From assembly GCF_023822005.2 (NCBI RefSeq), contig NZ_CP098806.1:3782001-3846000 (forward strand): a stretch of 64,000 bases of DNA. The letters are read 5' to 3'. The position numbers and the translations under genes were made by a program. Shown here in pieces: positions 18,080-26,500 of the stretch; the first letter of the stretch is position 1; each line of letters begins with the position of its first letter. The notes under the pieces are model-generated. The model made no database searches and was not told the origin of the DNA. It worked only from the letters and a program-made list of their open reading frames with translations. This DNA comes from Dyadobacter fanqingshengii (GTDB taxonomy: Bacteria > Bacteroidota > Bacteroidia > Cytophagales > Spirosomataceae).

Positions 18080-21000
18080 GGTTTCGGTTTTTTGGTTGAA
18101 AAGGTGTATTCAAAATCAAAATCAATGCTACATCCCACCCATCTGCCGCCGAACACGCCTGATTGTGGTATCGAATCTAAAAGTGGCATCTTCTTGCCCT
18201 GAACGGCTGGCAAAGCATCATATAAAAGCAGAGCAAAATCATACGTCGGGCTTGCGGCATAACTGTCGTCTTTCCCATTGAGGTCTGTAATTTCAAGATG
18301 AAAGTGGTACAGAGCTGTGTCCTCTGGCAAATCTCCATTGACTTTCGTCTGGAAAAGATCTTCTGGAATAAATACTACCCCCAGTCCATTCACGGCGCAA
18401 TTCCACTCTCTGGAATAGCCTTTGTCACTTGTCACAGTAACTTTGTAGGAATAAGAATATGTATCCGCAAATTCCCCGTCCTTGACATCGACTGTGAAGC
18501 CTAATTGAGGATAAAAAACATCCCCTGAGCCTTGGTCCGGGTCATTCGGATCATTTGGATCCCCAGGCCCTGCTTCATCTTCATTGGGATCATACTCCTT
18601 AATTTCCTTTCCATTCTTTTCTTCATCCTGTGCATTTCCGGTCCGGAAATGTGCGAACGTGTAGGTTTCCGGGAAATGTGTTGCTGTCGGCGTTTTCGTC
18701 ATCGCCGGAGCATCCCAGGTGTAATCTGTATTCACTTCCAAATTGGTGATTGTTATGCTTTTGCCAAAAACTTCTTTTTCGAACACGATCACATTATCCT
18801 TCCATAATCTAAAAAGGTGTCCAGCCGGAGCCCACTGTTCGTACCAGGAGAATTCTGCTTTATGGTTATCCACAGTTTGCGCACCGTCACTCGGATATTT
18901 AAGATTTGTTTTTTCAGGCCTCAGCCAATAGAATGACAAGGGAGAATAGGGTCCCTCTATCCAGTCTCCTTTTTCGTCTTTCGCCTTTGCCCTGACTCTC
19001 CACCTAAAACCGCCCTTTGCACCAGTAGATACATCGCCGACATCCATGGCGACACTTGTTTCCGAAGTAGAGCTATGATTATCAGTAACTTCATCTTCTG
19101 CAAAGTCAACAGAATAATCGTATTCCACAGCTCCTGCCACGGGAGACCAAGAAAAAACTTGATCGGGTGTTGATGTTCCAAAGTTAAAAACTGCATCGTT
19201 TACAGGTGACAATAGCACCGGCGCTGGCACTAGCGAATAGTCAACCACAAAGGTTGAAAAATACTTTTTGCCAAACTCTTTCTCAGTAATGAATGGTGGT
19301 GTGGCCTCCTTGTATGGCTCGAACGCCCATGTATATACTTTGCCGTTCGAAATGTCAGGTAGTTTCAGATTTTCATGGTCGTACAAAACCAGCGGGACTT
19401 CCATGTCATCCTTTTTGTCCTGAATGTGGTATCGATAACCAGTTGCTCCGGGAGCCTCCTCCGCAGAAAGTAAGATATCTTCCCCAAAAGGAGGGACATG
19501 TTCTACGTCAGCAGGACCGGGAGGCACAAGTAAAGGGGTTTCGGGCAGTGAGGTTTTAAAAGAAATGGAGCCTGTCCATTCTCCAAATATGTCTACGTCT
19601 GTTAGGCCGGTTTTAACCAGTGTCTTTGAAACTTTATCCCAACTCACTCCTTCTTCTGAACCCAACTTATGGGTGGCAACTATTTGCCAACTATAACCAC
19701 GTTCTTTGGCAAGAGCAATCTCTACGCTCTCTGATTCGTCACTAGTCGATTTAAAAGGACGGTCCATAACAGGAACTGCTCCCGAAAGATCTGTTACACG
19801 CATGACATAACCTGCTGCACCTGGCGTTGCATGCCAATTAAACTTGCTGCCCCAGGCATCTACTTTGTCGTTTTCCAATGGGCTTATCACATTTGAAATG
19901 ATCGGTAAGGTTGTCACTTCCAGCGTTGTGCTCCAGTTCTCGGTCATCTTTTCCAAGTCACGGCACTCCAAAGGTCCACCGATCGAACTAGCGCAGCCAG
20001 GTCCATTTGCACTGAAAAGTCTGCTGCGCACAAAGTATTGTTTTCCGCCTTCCAGATAAAATTTAGCACTGCTGGTCTGCTCCCCCGGATCTTTTTCATC
20101 AATATATGGCAACAATACTTCTGATGTATGCTGAAATGCTCGGTAAACAGGAGCCAGTTCATCTTTGAACGCTTGATTTTCAGAAACCTCAAAAAGTCGG
20201 TCGCCTTCTTTGCCTGGATAAAGCACATTTGCCCGAAACATTGCGTTGAGCGGGTCTACCTCCTTAGCAGGGTCACCATTGCCGTCAACTGCCCAAAGAT
20301 CAGGCGGATTTACACCGTTTTGCCCCAAAACACAATCCAGCGCATCTTTGCAAGTCTTCCAGGTTGTTGACTTTTGCGAATATCCGTTGTTAGCCACTGA
20401 TGATAGTATTGCCAGAGCCATTTCCGGAAATGTCGGGTTATCCGACAAGAACTTGTGAAAGGCTGTAAACATTATTTTGGCGGGCACACCCTCTTTCAGT
20501 TTGAGGATGAACTTGGTTTGCCCATCAGCATTTGTGTAGCCATTCAGTCCGGAACCATTGCTTATCAAGTAATAGAATTGTGTCCAGACGCCAGCCATTT
20601 GTTCTGGAGTTGCAAATGCCCAGTTGGGCGATTTATAAAAATTAAGTTGTCCTTTAAGCGTTGGATTTGAAAAGCTTCGCAAGTATTCATTGCCAGAGAA
20701 TGCGTCAGCACCAATGGTCCATATCGGTTGCTGATTTTTTGACACCCGATATTCGTTGTTAACTTCTAAACCAAAGATATCGGCTAACGCCAAACGCACG
20801 GCTATCGACTCACCTAGTTCAGGTGACTGCACATTTTTAACGTTATAATAAATTCCGCTGAAGTAGGTTCCGGCAATTTGGTCAATGGATAAGCGTGTAT
20901 TGTCGTTATCGTATTTGAAAAACTTCGTTACCTGGTTGTAGCCATGTGAATATGCTTTCAGGGGATCACCTACGTAATTCCAAATTTCCGTAGTTCCATT

Positions 21001-22449
21001 ACCATCCATGCTCGAAAAGTTATGGTGAGCCTGAAAGTAATCATGAGCAAGCCTTGTAGCAAAATGTACTGTCACACCTTGTTTGGAAAGCTTTTCATCG
21101 TTATCTATGGTATAAATCTGATCAGCGTCATTACTGTCTATGAAGTGGATTGCAGTAGTTGGATCAGCAATCAAGGTATGTATTTGCGGTTTATTTACGC
21201 AGTCTACGAGAACATTGATTTTGCCTGCCTGAGCATCTCCAATTACATCCCCTTTTCCAGTGTTAATCGGAACTTGTCCGTAAAAAATTGACTCGGCTGT
21301 TTTTCCTGTTTCACAGATTACATCAGTAATAGCCAAATCTTGCCCTAAACCTACTGACTTCCAGCCTTCTCTTACTGCTAAATCTAGTTCCGAACCAGTT
21401 GGATGACCCATTTTATGCACTACTTCCAACGTTCTTTTGCGGAGATCGAAAAAAGTAGATTCAGTGGAAAGACCATCCATCGCTCCCCAGAAAATCTCAA
21501 TTGCTTTTGGTACACCAATACCTACACAATTATACGGTGTGCCGTGAAAATTTTTCTTAGGGCCGCCAGAGCCTTGCGCAAGATGATAAAAGCAATGATT
21601 GATTACACTTGCATTAACGTGTGGGTTAAATTTCGGGTCATCCCATTCTTGCCAGAACGTGTCTCCATAGGTATCCGGGTGAAAAGTCAAATTTGGGTTT
21701 TCGAAGTTGCGAAAGCCTCCTGCCTTGGTGGCGTCACCACAAATCCAATTGTAACTGGCAGCCTTCTCAACTTCTTTTTTAACGAAGACTGAAAATATAT
21801 CGGAAAGAGATTCACTAATTGCTAGATATTGATTAGAGTATACGCCAGTATTATACCCCCTGTAATAAAAAACTCCATGAGTAAATTCATGACAAATAGC
21901 TCCGATGCTGACATCCGGAACATTGATTCCGGCGTCTCCAAGCACTTTTATCCTTTCTTCGTCTGTTGAGAAATAAGCGTTGCTAAAATTCTCTTCAATC
22001 AACTCAACGTCTAAGAGTTTTCCCGCATTATTAAGTCCATTCCAACCGAAGTACTTTTGAAAGACGATCATTGTTTCTCTTACACCCCACAATAATCCCG
22101 CAGCAGTAGCAACGGAGAACGGATTAGGTAGATCGTCATTAAAACTTGCATTGTTATTTTTCTCAGTAAAAAATACTTTCTTTTTTTGAATTTTACCGGT
22201 TACAGCCATGAGTCTAACTGCCGGTAAACCTTTCTCAGGCAACAATTCCAGCCGATATTCTTTATTTAACCCCGCTGGATCTGTCGAATACTCCATAAGC
22301 CGCACATCTTGCTGCTGATTGAAGTAAGTGGGCAACGATTTAGTAACATTTTTTTTGTTGTAAATGGGCTGTGCATGCAAGATTGTGCATAGACAAATCA
22401 GAACGAATGGCAGGCAATGCCGCCATCGAAGGAGGGAAATTTTAAACAT
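18076..22449 (-). CDS. Secreted M4 (thermolysin-like) metalloprotease with a second degenerate M4 domain and FN3-like repeats
   Basis: 1457 residues with an N-terminal signal peptide (FKISLLRWRHCLPFVLICL, then CTILHA). Residues about 110-370 are an M4 peptidase domain: the zinc motif HEFTH (187-191), the third ligand in ESLSDIF (Glu213), and the His of INHCFYHLAQGSG (His285) as the likely transition-state residue. Residues about 460-710 repeat the same order of motifs in degenerate form: HDYFQAHHNFSSMDGNG, then IDQIAGTYFSG where HExTH should be, GESIAVRLALADIFG, and MAGVWTQFYYLISNGSG. The zinc ligands are lost, so this copy should be inactive. Residues about 850-1320 look like four fibronectin-III-like modules (WHATPGAAGYVMRV, SWSPVAGAVEYDYSV), followed by a D/P/N-rich linker and a last beta domain. 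No T9SS tail is present; the overlapping next gene supplies one separately. Confidence 0.85.
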   Translation of the reverse strand: MFKISLLRWRHCLPFVLICLCTILHAQPIYNKKNVTKSLPTYFNQQQDVRLMEYSTDPAGLNKEYRLELLPEKGLPAVRLMAVTGKIQKKKVFFTEKNNNASFNDDLPNPFSVATAAGLLWGVRETMIVFQKYFGWNGLNNAGKLLDVELIEENFSNAYFSTDEERIKVLGDAGINVPDVSIGAICHEFTHGVFYYRGYNTGVYSNQYLAISESLSDIFSVFVKKEVEKAASYNWICGDATKAGGFRNFENPNLTFHPDTYGDTFWQEWDDPKFNPHVNASVINHCFYHLAQGSGGPKKNFHGTPYNCVGIGVPKAIEIFWGAMDGLSTESTFFDLRKRTLEVVHKMGHPTGSELDLAVREGWKSVGLGQDLAITDVICETGKTAESIFYGQVPINTGKGDVIGDAQAGKINVLVDCVNKPQIHTLIADPTTAIHFIDSNDADQIYTIDNDEKLSKQGVTVHFATRLAHDYFQAHHNFSSMDGNGTTEIWNYVGDPLKAYSHGYNQVTKFFKYDNDNTRLSIDQIAGTYFSGIYYNVKNVQSPELGESIAVRLALADIFGLEVNNEYRVSKNQQPIWTIGADAFSGNEYLRSFSNPTLKGQLNFYKSPNWAFATPEQMAGVWTQFYYLISNGSGLNGYTNADGQTKFILKLKEGVPAKIMFTAFHKFLSDNPTFPEMALAILSSVANNGYSQKSTTWKTCKDALDCVLGQNGVNPPDLWAVDGNGDPAKEVDPLNAMFRANVLYPGKEGDRLFEVSENQAFKDELAPVYRAFQHTSEVLLPYIDEKDPGEQTSSAKFYLEGGKQYFVRSRLFSANGPGCASSIGGPLECRDLEKMTENWSTTLEVTTLPIISNVISPLENDKVDAWGSKFNWHATPGAAGYVMRVTDLSGAVPVMDRPFKSTSDESESVEIALAKERGYSWQIVATHKLGSEEGVSWDKVSKTLVKTGLTDVDIFGEWTGSISFKTSLPETPLLVPPGPADVEHVPPFGEDILLSAEEAPGATGYRYHIQDKKDDMEVPLVLYDHENLKLPDISNGKVYTWAFEPYKEATPPFITEKEFGKKYFSTFVVDYSLVPAPVLLSPVNDAVFNFGTSTPDQVFSWSPVAGAVEYDYSVDFAEDEVTDNHSSTSETSVAMDVGDVSTGAKGGFRWRVRAKAKDEKGDWIEGPYSPLSFYWLRPEKTNLKYPSDGAQTVDNHKAEFSWYEQWAPAGHLFRLWKDNVIVFEKEVFGKSITITNLEVNTDYTWDAPAMTKTPTATHFPETYTFAHFRTGNAQDEEKNGKEIKEYDPNEDEAGPGDPNDPNDPDQGSGDVFYPQLGFTVDVKDGEFADTYSYSYKVTVTSDKGYSREWNCAVNGLGVVFIPEDLFQTKVNGDLPEDTALYHFHLEITDLNGKDDSYAASPTYDFALLLYDALPAVQGKKMPLLDSIPQSGVFGGRWVGCSIDFDFEYTFSTKKPKP

Positions 22450-22470
22450 TGAATTGTTAGAAATTTTGAA

Positions 22471-22523
22471 TAAAAAAAATGGTTTACACTATCTGCGTTT
22501 AAGTGCAAAGAATAGTATAAACC
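22471..22523 (-). terminator. Intrinsic terminator of the mscS-like gene
   Basis: Arms at 22481-22492 (GGTTTACACTAT) and 22512-22523 (ATAGTATAAACC) pair at 11 of 12 positions. Read on the minus strand the hairpin is followed by ATTTTTTTTATT (22471-22480 on plus). It lies 32 bp after the MscS-like stop and just upstream of the metalloprotease ATG, so it separates the two transcripts. Confidence 0.75.
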
Positions 22524-22554
22524 GGTAATTGCGAGGGAGAGATTGAATATCCGG

Positions 22555-23430
22555 TTAGCTTGGACTATTCAACGGAGCAATGTTGGCAATCTCCATCGGC
22601 CGGACCGGCGTCGGAAAAGCAATATTATTTTCATCAAAAACCTTCTTAATCGACTTCATAGCCACACTTTTTGCTGGCCCAGGCCCTATTTTGGACTGAT
22701 CAATCCAAAATAGCACTTCAAAATCAATGCTCTTTTCGCTGAACCGGATGAAGTTTAATTCTATTGGTTTCAATTTTTGCAGGAATGGAAGGGGTTTGAT
22801 GGCGGAAAGCGCTACCTCTTCCACAAGAAAAAGATCGTCCTTGTAACCAATGCTGCATTCGAGCTGCACTCTCCTATCGCCTGAATGTGTGAAGTTTACA
22901 ATAGGTTTCTGAAAAATATCCTTACTCGGAAGCTCCACAAGCTGTCCAGCGAAATTATCCAACTTGACCGATCGCAGGCCGATGGAAAGGACTTTGCCTG
23001 TAAAACCGTTGGTTTCAATCACGTCACCGACTTTAATGGGGCGTTGAATTGCAATAAATGCGCCGGAAATAAAATTGGTGGTAAGATCCTGAAATGCAAA
23101 ACCAAGCGCCAAAGCCAGCACCCCGGCCCCTGCCAGTAACGATGTAACGGTTTTATCCAAACCCAAAACGCCGAGCGCAAAGAACAAGCCCGTTGTAACG
23201 ATTGCAATGCGGGTTAATGCGGAAATCAGACTGACTAATGCAATGTTTTGTGAAGCCCTGGTGAGCCCTTTTTCCATAAACCGACTGCCGTAACGAGCCA
23301 GAAACCGGAAAACGACAAGAATCAGAATCGCTATGATCAGGTTGGGAACAAAGCGAATGCTTTCGTCGAACCATCTGTCCATTTTCACGACGATCGGATC
23401 CGTTATTTTTGAAATTTGTGCAAATATCAT
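22555..23430 (-). CDS. MscS-family mechanosensitive ion channel
   Basis: 291 residues from ATG 23430; the open frame upstream to 23466 adds nothing recognisable. Three membrane helices (about 25-45, 62-85 and 93-118) end in the pore-lining TM3 (AGAGVLALALGFAFQDLTTN, then FISGAFI), the hallmark of small-conductance mechanosensitive channels. The beta domain follows (IKVGDVIETNGFTGKVLSIG, LVELPSKDIFQKPIVNFT), then the mixed alpha/beta C-terminal domain. It releases solutes on hypo-osmotic shock at the inner membrane. It has its own terminator and appears monocistronic. Confidence 0.92.
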   Translation of the reverse strand: MIFAQISKITDPIVVKMDRWFDESIRFVPNLIIAILILVVFRFLARYGSRFMEKGLTRASQNIALVSLISALTRIAIVTTGLFFALGVLGLDKTVTSLLAGAGVLALALGFAFQDLTTNFISGAFIAIQRPIKVGDVIETNGFTGKVLSIGLRSVKLDNFAGQLVELPSKDIFQKPIVNFTHSGDRRVQLECSIGYKDDLFLVEEVALSAIKPLPFLQKLKPIELNFIRFSEKSIDFEVLFWIDQSKIGPGPAKSVAMKSIKKVFDENNIAFPTPVRPMEIANIAPLNSPS

Positions 23431-23482
23431 GGTTGGGTATTTGACGCAAATAACGTTAAAATACACCCTAAAACATACTCAA

Positions 23483-23513
23483 ACGGCCGGAGAAATGATT
23501 TCCCTCCGGCCGT
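23483..23513 (-). terminator. Intrinsic terminator of the SHOCT gene
   Basis: A perfect 10-bp stem, ACGGCCGGAG (23483-23492) with CTCCGGCCGT (23504-23513), 27 bp beyond the SHOCT stop on the minus strand. The T run is short (TTTG), so its strength is uncertain, but the GC-rich stem and location fit. Confidence 0.7.
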
Positions 23514-23539
23514 CGTTCGCGAATGATATGTTCAGAAAT

Positions 23540-24337
23540 TTATAATCTTGCGAGCAATTCCTGCTTTTTGGCTTTGAATTCTTCCTCACTGATCTGCCCT
23601 TTTTCAAACAAAATATTCACCTTTTCAATCGTCGCAATAATGATATCTTGCGGGCTGCGATCAGTCGGGCTCGTCTGGCTTTCCCTGTGCAGATCGGCCG
23701 TTGAAGTAACATCATATGCAAGTTCCGGCGTTGGCTGCGTTTGCTCACCCGGCTCAGATATCAAATCCAAACTTCCCAAATCCACCTGGCCTTCCTGGCT
23801 GGTAAACTTGTAGGAATTCCCCGAACCTTGCTGTTGCGAAATGCCGGTAATTTGATGATGTTTTGTGTCATAAATTGTCCGCTTGCCATTTTCCTCAATA
23901 ACAAGCCTCCTTACCGGCGCAAAATAGGCATATCGGAAATTGTTCTGTGAGCCGCTTGACGTAGGGTTTCCAAAGACAGAAGGCCAGGAACTGGTTATAT
24001 TGCTATCGGTTGCCGTAGATCTGCTCTCTTGATGCCATTCCAACGATTCGTTACCGGTTTCTTCATACAGAACCTGGCTGGTAACCTGGGTGGATAGCTC
24101 ACTACAAAGCCTATCTACTGTGCTTTTCAACGAATTATTGAACATATCACCTACCATCGTCATACCGCCTTTCATCCACTGTCCGGATCCGCCAAGTTCT
24201 GCAATGTTGAACTGGGCCATTGTTCCATTTCCGCTGATTACTGCTCTTAACAGCGCTTCAACAGTCTCGGTTTTGAGATTATATTTTACAGCAACGTCTT
24301 CAACATATTGCTTGCCTGTATTTGTCAGTGCTTTCAT
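23540..24337 (-). CDS. SHOCT domain-containing protein
   Basis: 265 residues, no signal peptide or membrane helix. The last 32 residues form a SHOCT domain (short C-terminal domain: KVNILFEKGQISEEEFKAKK, then QELLARL), a small helical oligomerisation module. The first 85 residues have a helical start and a conserved-looking motif, NIAELGGSGQWMKGGMTMVG, MFNNSLKS. The middle is polar and low in hydrophobics. The function is unknown. It is divergent from the first duplicated lipoprotein gene and flanked by its own terminator. Confidence 0.8.
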   Translation of the reverse strand: MKALTNTGKQYVEDVAVKYNLKTETVEALLRAVISGNGTMAQFNIAELGGSGQWMKGGMTMVGDMFNNSLKSTVDRLCSELSTQVTSQVLYEETGNESLEWHQESRSTATDSNITSSWPSVFGNPTSSGSQNNFRYAYFAPVRRLVIEENGKRTIYDTKHHQITGISQQQGSGNSYKFTSQEGQVDLGSLDLISEPGEQTQPTPELAYDVTSTADLHRESQTSPTDRSPQDIIIATIEKVNILFEKGQISEEEFKAKKQELLARL

Positions 24338-24462
24338 GATTTCTTGTCTTTTTCGGTATACGTTATAAAAACAGTGCCATGGTGCATCAAACCCTTTTAT
24401 ACCGCAGGCTCATTGATATTAACCATTTGCCCATTGGATTTCTGTTAGCAGCGCTCATGCAA

Positions 24463-24470
24463 TACGTTTG
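24463..24470 (+). promoter_or_regulatory. Candidate -7 element of duplicated lipoprotein gene 1
   Basis: TACGTTTG fits TAnnTTTG and lies 37 bp before the ATG at 24507. The same position in the second copy (25498-25505) holds TATGTTTG, and a TTGG lies 25 nt upstream in both, so the promoter was duplicated with the gene. Confidence 0.55.
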
Positions 24471-24506
24471 GTGAGGTTAAACAAATATTCACTAAAATTC
24501 AAAATC

Positions 24507-25373
24507 ATGAAATTACTTCACAATGCACCGGCGATTACTAAGGCCCTAATCCTCGCTGGCTTGATAAGCGCCTGCCAGAATGAGAAAGATGCAATTGTAT
24601 CACCTGCTACATCGCATGAGCAGGCATCTGACGCTAATGCCAAGACAGTTGTAACGAAACTGTTGGTTAAAGACGGCGATGCCAGCCTATCCTATTCTGG
24701 AGTTAGGAATGTTTTTACAAAAGAAGTTGTGAATAGCAAATATTCGAAAGAGTATGCGTATTCCGGAAACAAAATTATTGGCACGTACACGAATCTTGCT
24801 AACTATAATAAGATCAATTCATATGACACCTACACGCTGAATGCTAAGGGGCTTTGTGTAGAAAGTGCTATTATGCCTACACTGGAGTTTACGACAGTTT
24901 ATGTATACAATGAAATGAATCAGCTGCTTTTGGCTTACAATAAAAACAAACCTAATCAGCGACAAGAATACCAATATGAAATGGATCCTGATGGTCAGGG
25001 ATCATCACTGTATTCTGTTACATTCTATGATAAAAACGATGTATTATTAAAAGAGCTGCATTTCAAATATGTGGACGGCACGGATGGTGGATATTCTTCG
25101 TTCGATTGGTTTCCGGTGAATCCAGAACATTTAGCTCAGGCCACGAACAAATACTTGCCTATTTTCGGAAAGTTCAGCAGGTTTCTGTTAAAACAAACCA
25201 TCGAAAAAACATACTACATTCCAAATGGCGTGCCGGCTGAAAAAGTCTACAATTATACGTATGCCTTGAACAATGATGGCTCATCTGCGATTAAATCTAT
25301 TACAACAAAAGACAGCTGGGGTAAAACAATATCACTAATTGAAAGAAAATACACGACGCCAACAGGCTTGTAG
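24507..25373 (+). CDS. Hypothetical lipoprotein, tandem copy 1
   Basis: 288 residues from ATG 24507, which gives the lipoprotein signal KLLHNAPAITKALILAGLIS, then AC. The body contains repeated Tyr-rich beta-strand motifs (YTLNAKGLCVESAIM, VYVYNEMNQLLLAYNKNKPN, RQEYQYEMD) that look like YD/RHS-like or DUF4595-like hairpins built on the pattern YxxNxxxQL. It ends in LPIFGKFSRFLLKQTIEKTY and IERKYTTP. The next gene is a clear paralogue, so the pair arose by tandem duplication. Function unknown. Confidence 0.75.
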   Translation: MKLLHNAPAITKALILAGLISACQNEKDAIVSPATSHEQASDANAKTVVTKLLVKDGDASLSYSGVRNVFTKEVVNSKYSKEYAYSGNKIIGTYTNLANYNKINSYDTYTLNAKGLCVESAIMPTLEFTTVYVYNEMNQLLLAYNKNKPNQRQEYQYEMDPDGQGSSLYSVTFYDKNDVLLKELHFKYVDGTDGGYSSFDWFPVNPEHLAQATNKYLPIFGKFSRFLLKQTIEKTYYIPNGVPAEKVYNYTYALNNDGSSAIKSITTKDSWGKTISLIERKYTTPTGL

Positions 25374-25394
25374 TATTAATTATTTTTAAATAGA

Positions 25395-25431
25395 AACGGG
25401 CCTGGCAGCAATCTTGTCAAGCCTGTTTTTT
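25395..25431 (+). terminator. Intrinsic terminator of lipoprotein copy 1
   Basis: AACGGGCCTGGCA (from 25395) pairs with TGTCAAGCCTGTT through three G-T pairs and is followed by a T run. It lies 21 bp after the copy 1 stop, so each copy is probably its own transcription unit. Confidence 0.7.
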
Positions 25432-25497
25432 AATTACCACACACTCATTGAGCCCTTCCACTTGCCATTTGGTTTCTCGTTTTAATCAATTCAGCAA

Positions 25498-25505
25498 TAT
25501 GTTTG
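25498..25505 (+). promoter_or_regulatory. Candidate -7 element of duplicated lipoprotein gene 2
   Basis: TATGTTTG matches TAnnTTTG, 39 bp before the ATG at 25545, in the position equivalent to the element of copy 1. The surrounding text (CAATAyGTTTGG, then GTTAAA) is shared by both upstream regions. Confidence 0.55.
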
Positions 25506-25544
25506 GCTCCGTTAAATCAATTTAATAACACAAACATAAATAGT

Positions 25545-26393
25545 ATGAAATTATTTCGAAATGCACCCACTATCACAAAGGCAATTATTATCGTCAGCCT
25601 TCTGGGGGCTTGCCAGAATGAGAAAGATGCGGTTTTGAGTCCAATTGCGGAACAAGCTAATGCAGCCAGTAGTCAAAACGCAAAGATTGCGGCTAATAGT
25701 AAGTTGATCAGCGACGGTTCCAGAAAGCTTCTGTACTCAGGACCCAGGAATCTCCTTACAAAAGAGGCCCTCGAAAGTTATAACTATTACATCGAGTATG
25801 CCTATTCTGATCAGTACATTAAGAGCACCAGATACGAGTTTAGCACCAACAAGAAAATTGCGGATAATTCATACACGTTAAATGCAAACGGGCTTTGTAT
25901 CGAAAGCAGTGTGGGAAATAATTTTAACGGCACCACCAAATATGAGTACAACGAAAATCAACAATTGATTAAAGCTTTCAATAAGTTTGAACCGAATGAG
26001 CGACAAGAATTTGAATATTCACTCGAACCAAATGGCCAAGCAAGATTGCTTTCAGTCGCGTTTTATAATAAGGCAGGTGATAAATTTAAGGAACTGGCTT
26101 ATAGCTATGTCGGCGCGACCCCGGATCTTTATCCACTGAATCCCGATTTTTTGGCTTCCGGGACCGGCAAATATCTTCCGATTTTTGGAAAGTTCAGCCC
26201 GTACCTAATTAAAATGGTAACTGAAAAGAAATTTAATTATCATCCATTTAAGGAATTCGCCTCCGCTGAACTTCTGAATTATACACACTATCCCGATGGA
26301 AGAGTAAAAACAATTAAATCAACCGATGTGAAATCTGGAAATACTCACTCAGTAACAGAAAGAAAGTACGCATCCACAATGTCAGCTAATTAG
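25545..26393 (+). CDS. Hypothetical lipoprotein, tandem copy 2
   Basis: 282 residues from ATG 25545, with lipoprotein signal KLFRNAPTITKAIIIVSLLG, then AC. It aligns with the preceding gene along its whole length: ACQNEKDA, the LLTKEAL/VFTKEVV segment, SYTLNANGLCIESS, YEYNENQQLIKAFNKFEPNE, RQEFEY, KYLPIFGKFSPYLIK and VTERKYA. The N-terminal 20 residues and this core are best conserved, while loops differ. The role is unknown; lipidation places it in the envelope. Confidence 0.75.
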   Translation: MKLFRNAPTITKAIIIVSLLGACQNEKDAVLSPIAEQANAASSQNAKIAANSKLISDGSRKLLYSGPRNLLTKEALESYNYYIEYAYSDQYIKSTRYEFSTNKKIADNSYTLNANGLCIESSVGNNFNGTTKYEYNENQQLIKAFNKFEPNERQEFEYSLEPNGQARLLSVAFYNKAGDKFKELAYSYVGATPDLYPLNPDFLASGTGKYLPIFGKFSPYLIKMVTEKKFNYHPFKEFASAELLNYTHYPDGRVKTIKSTDVKSGNTHSVTERKYASTMSAN

Positions 26394-26412
26394 TAAGCTT
26401 ACACAAACAAAA

Positions 26413-26445
26413 AGAAGAACCCCAAACAGTATCCGGGGTTCTTCT
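26413..26445. terminator. Bidirectional terminator between lipoprotein copy 2 and the RND operon
   Basis: A perfect 11-bp stem, AGAAGAACCCC (26413-26423) with GGGGTTCTTCT (26435-26445), sits between convergent genes. On the minus strand it is followed by TTTTTG, so it can also end the efflux operon. Confidence 0.8.
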
Positions 26446-26500
26446 CACAATACACAACCTAAACACAACCAGTTGATCATTATTAACGCTGAGTAAAATA

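Noticed and set aside
17720..22449. Frameshift splitting one protease with a T9SS tail into two genes
   Set aside because: The downstream gene begins with its own complete signal peptide right at the overlap, so it is an independent gene rather than a frameshifted tail.
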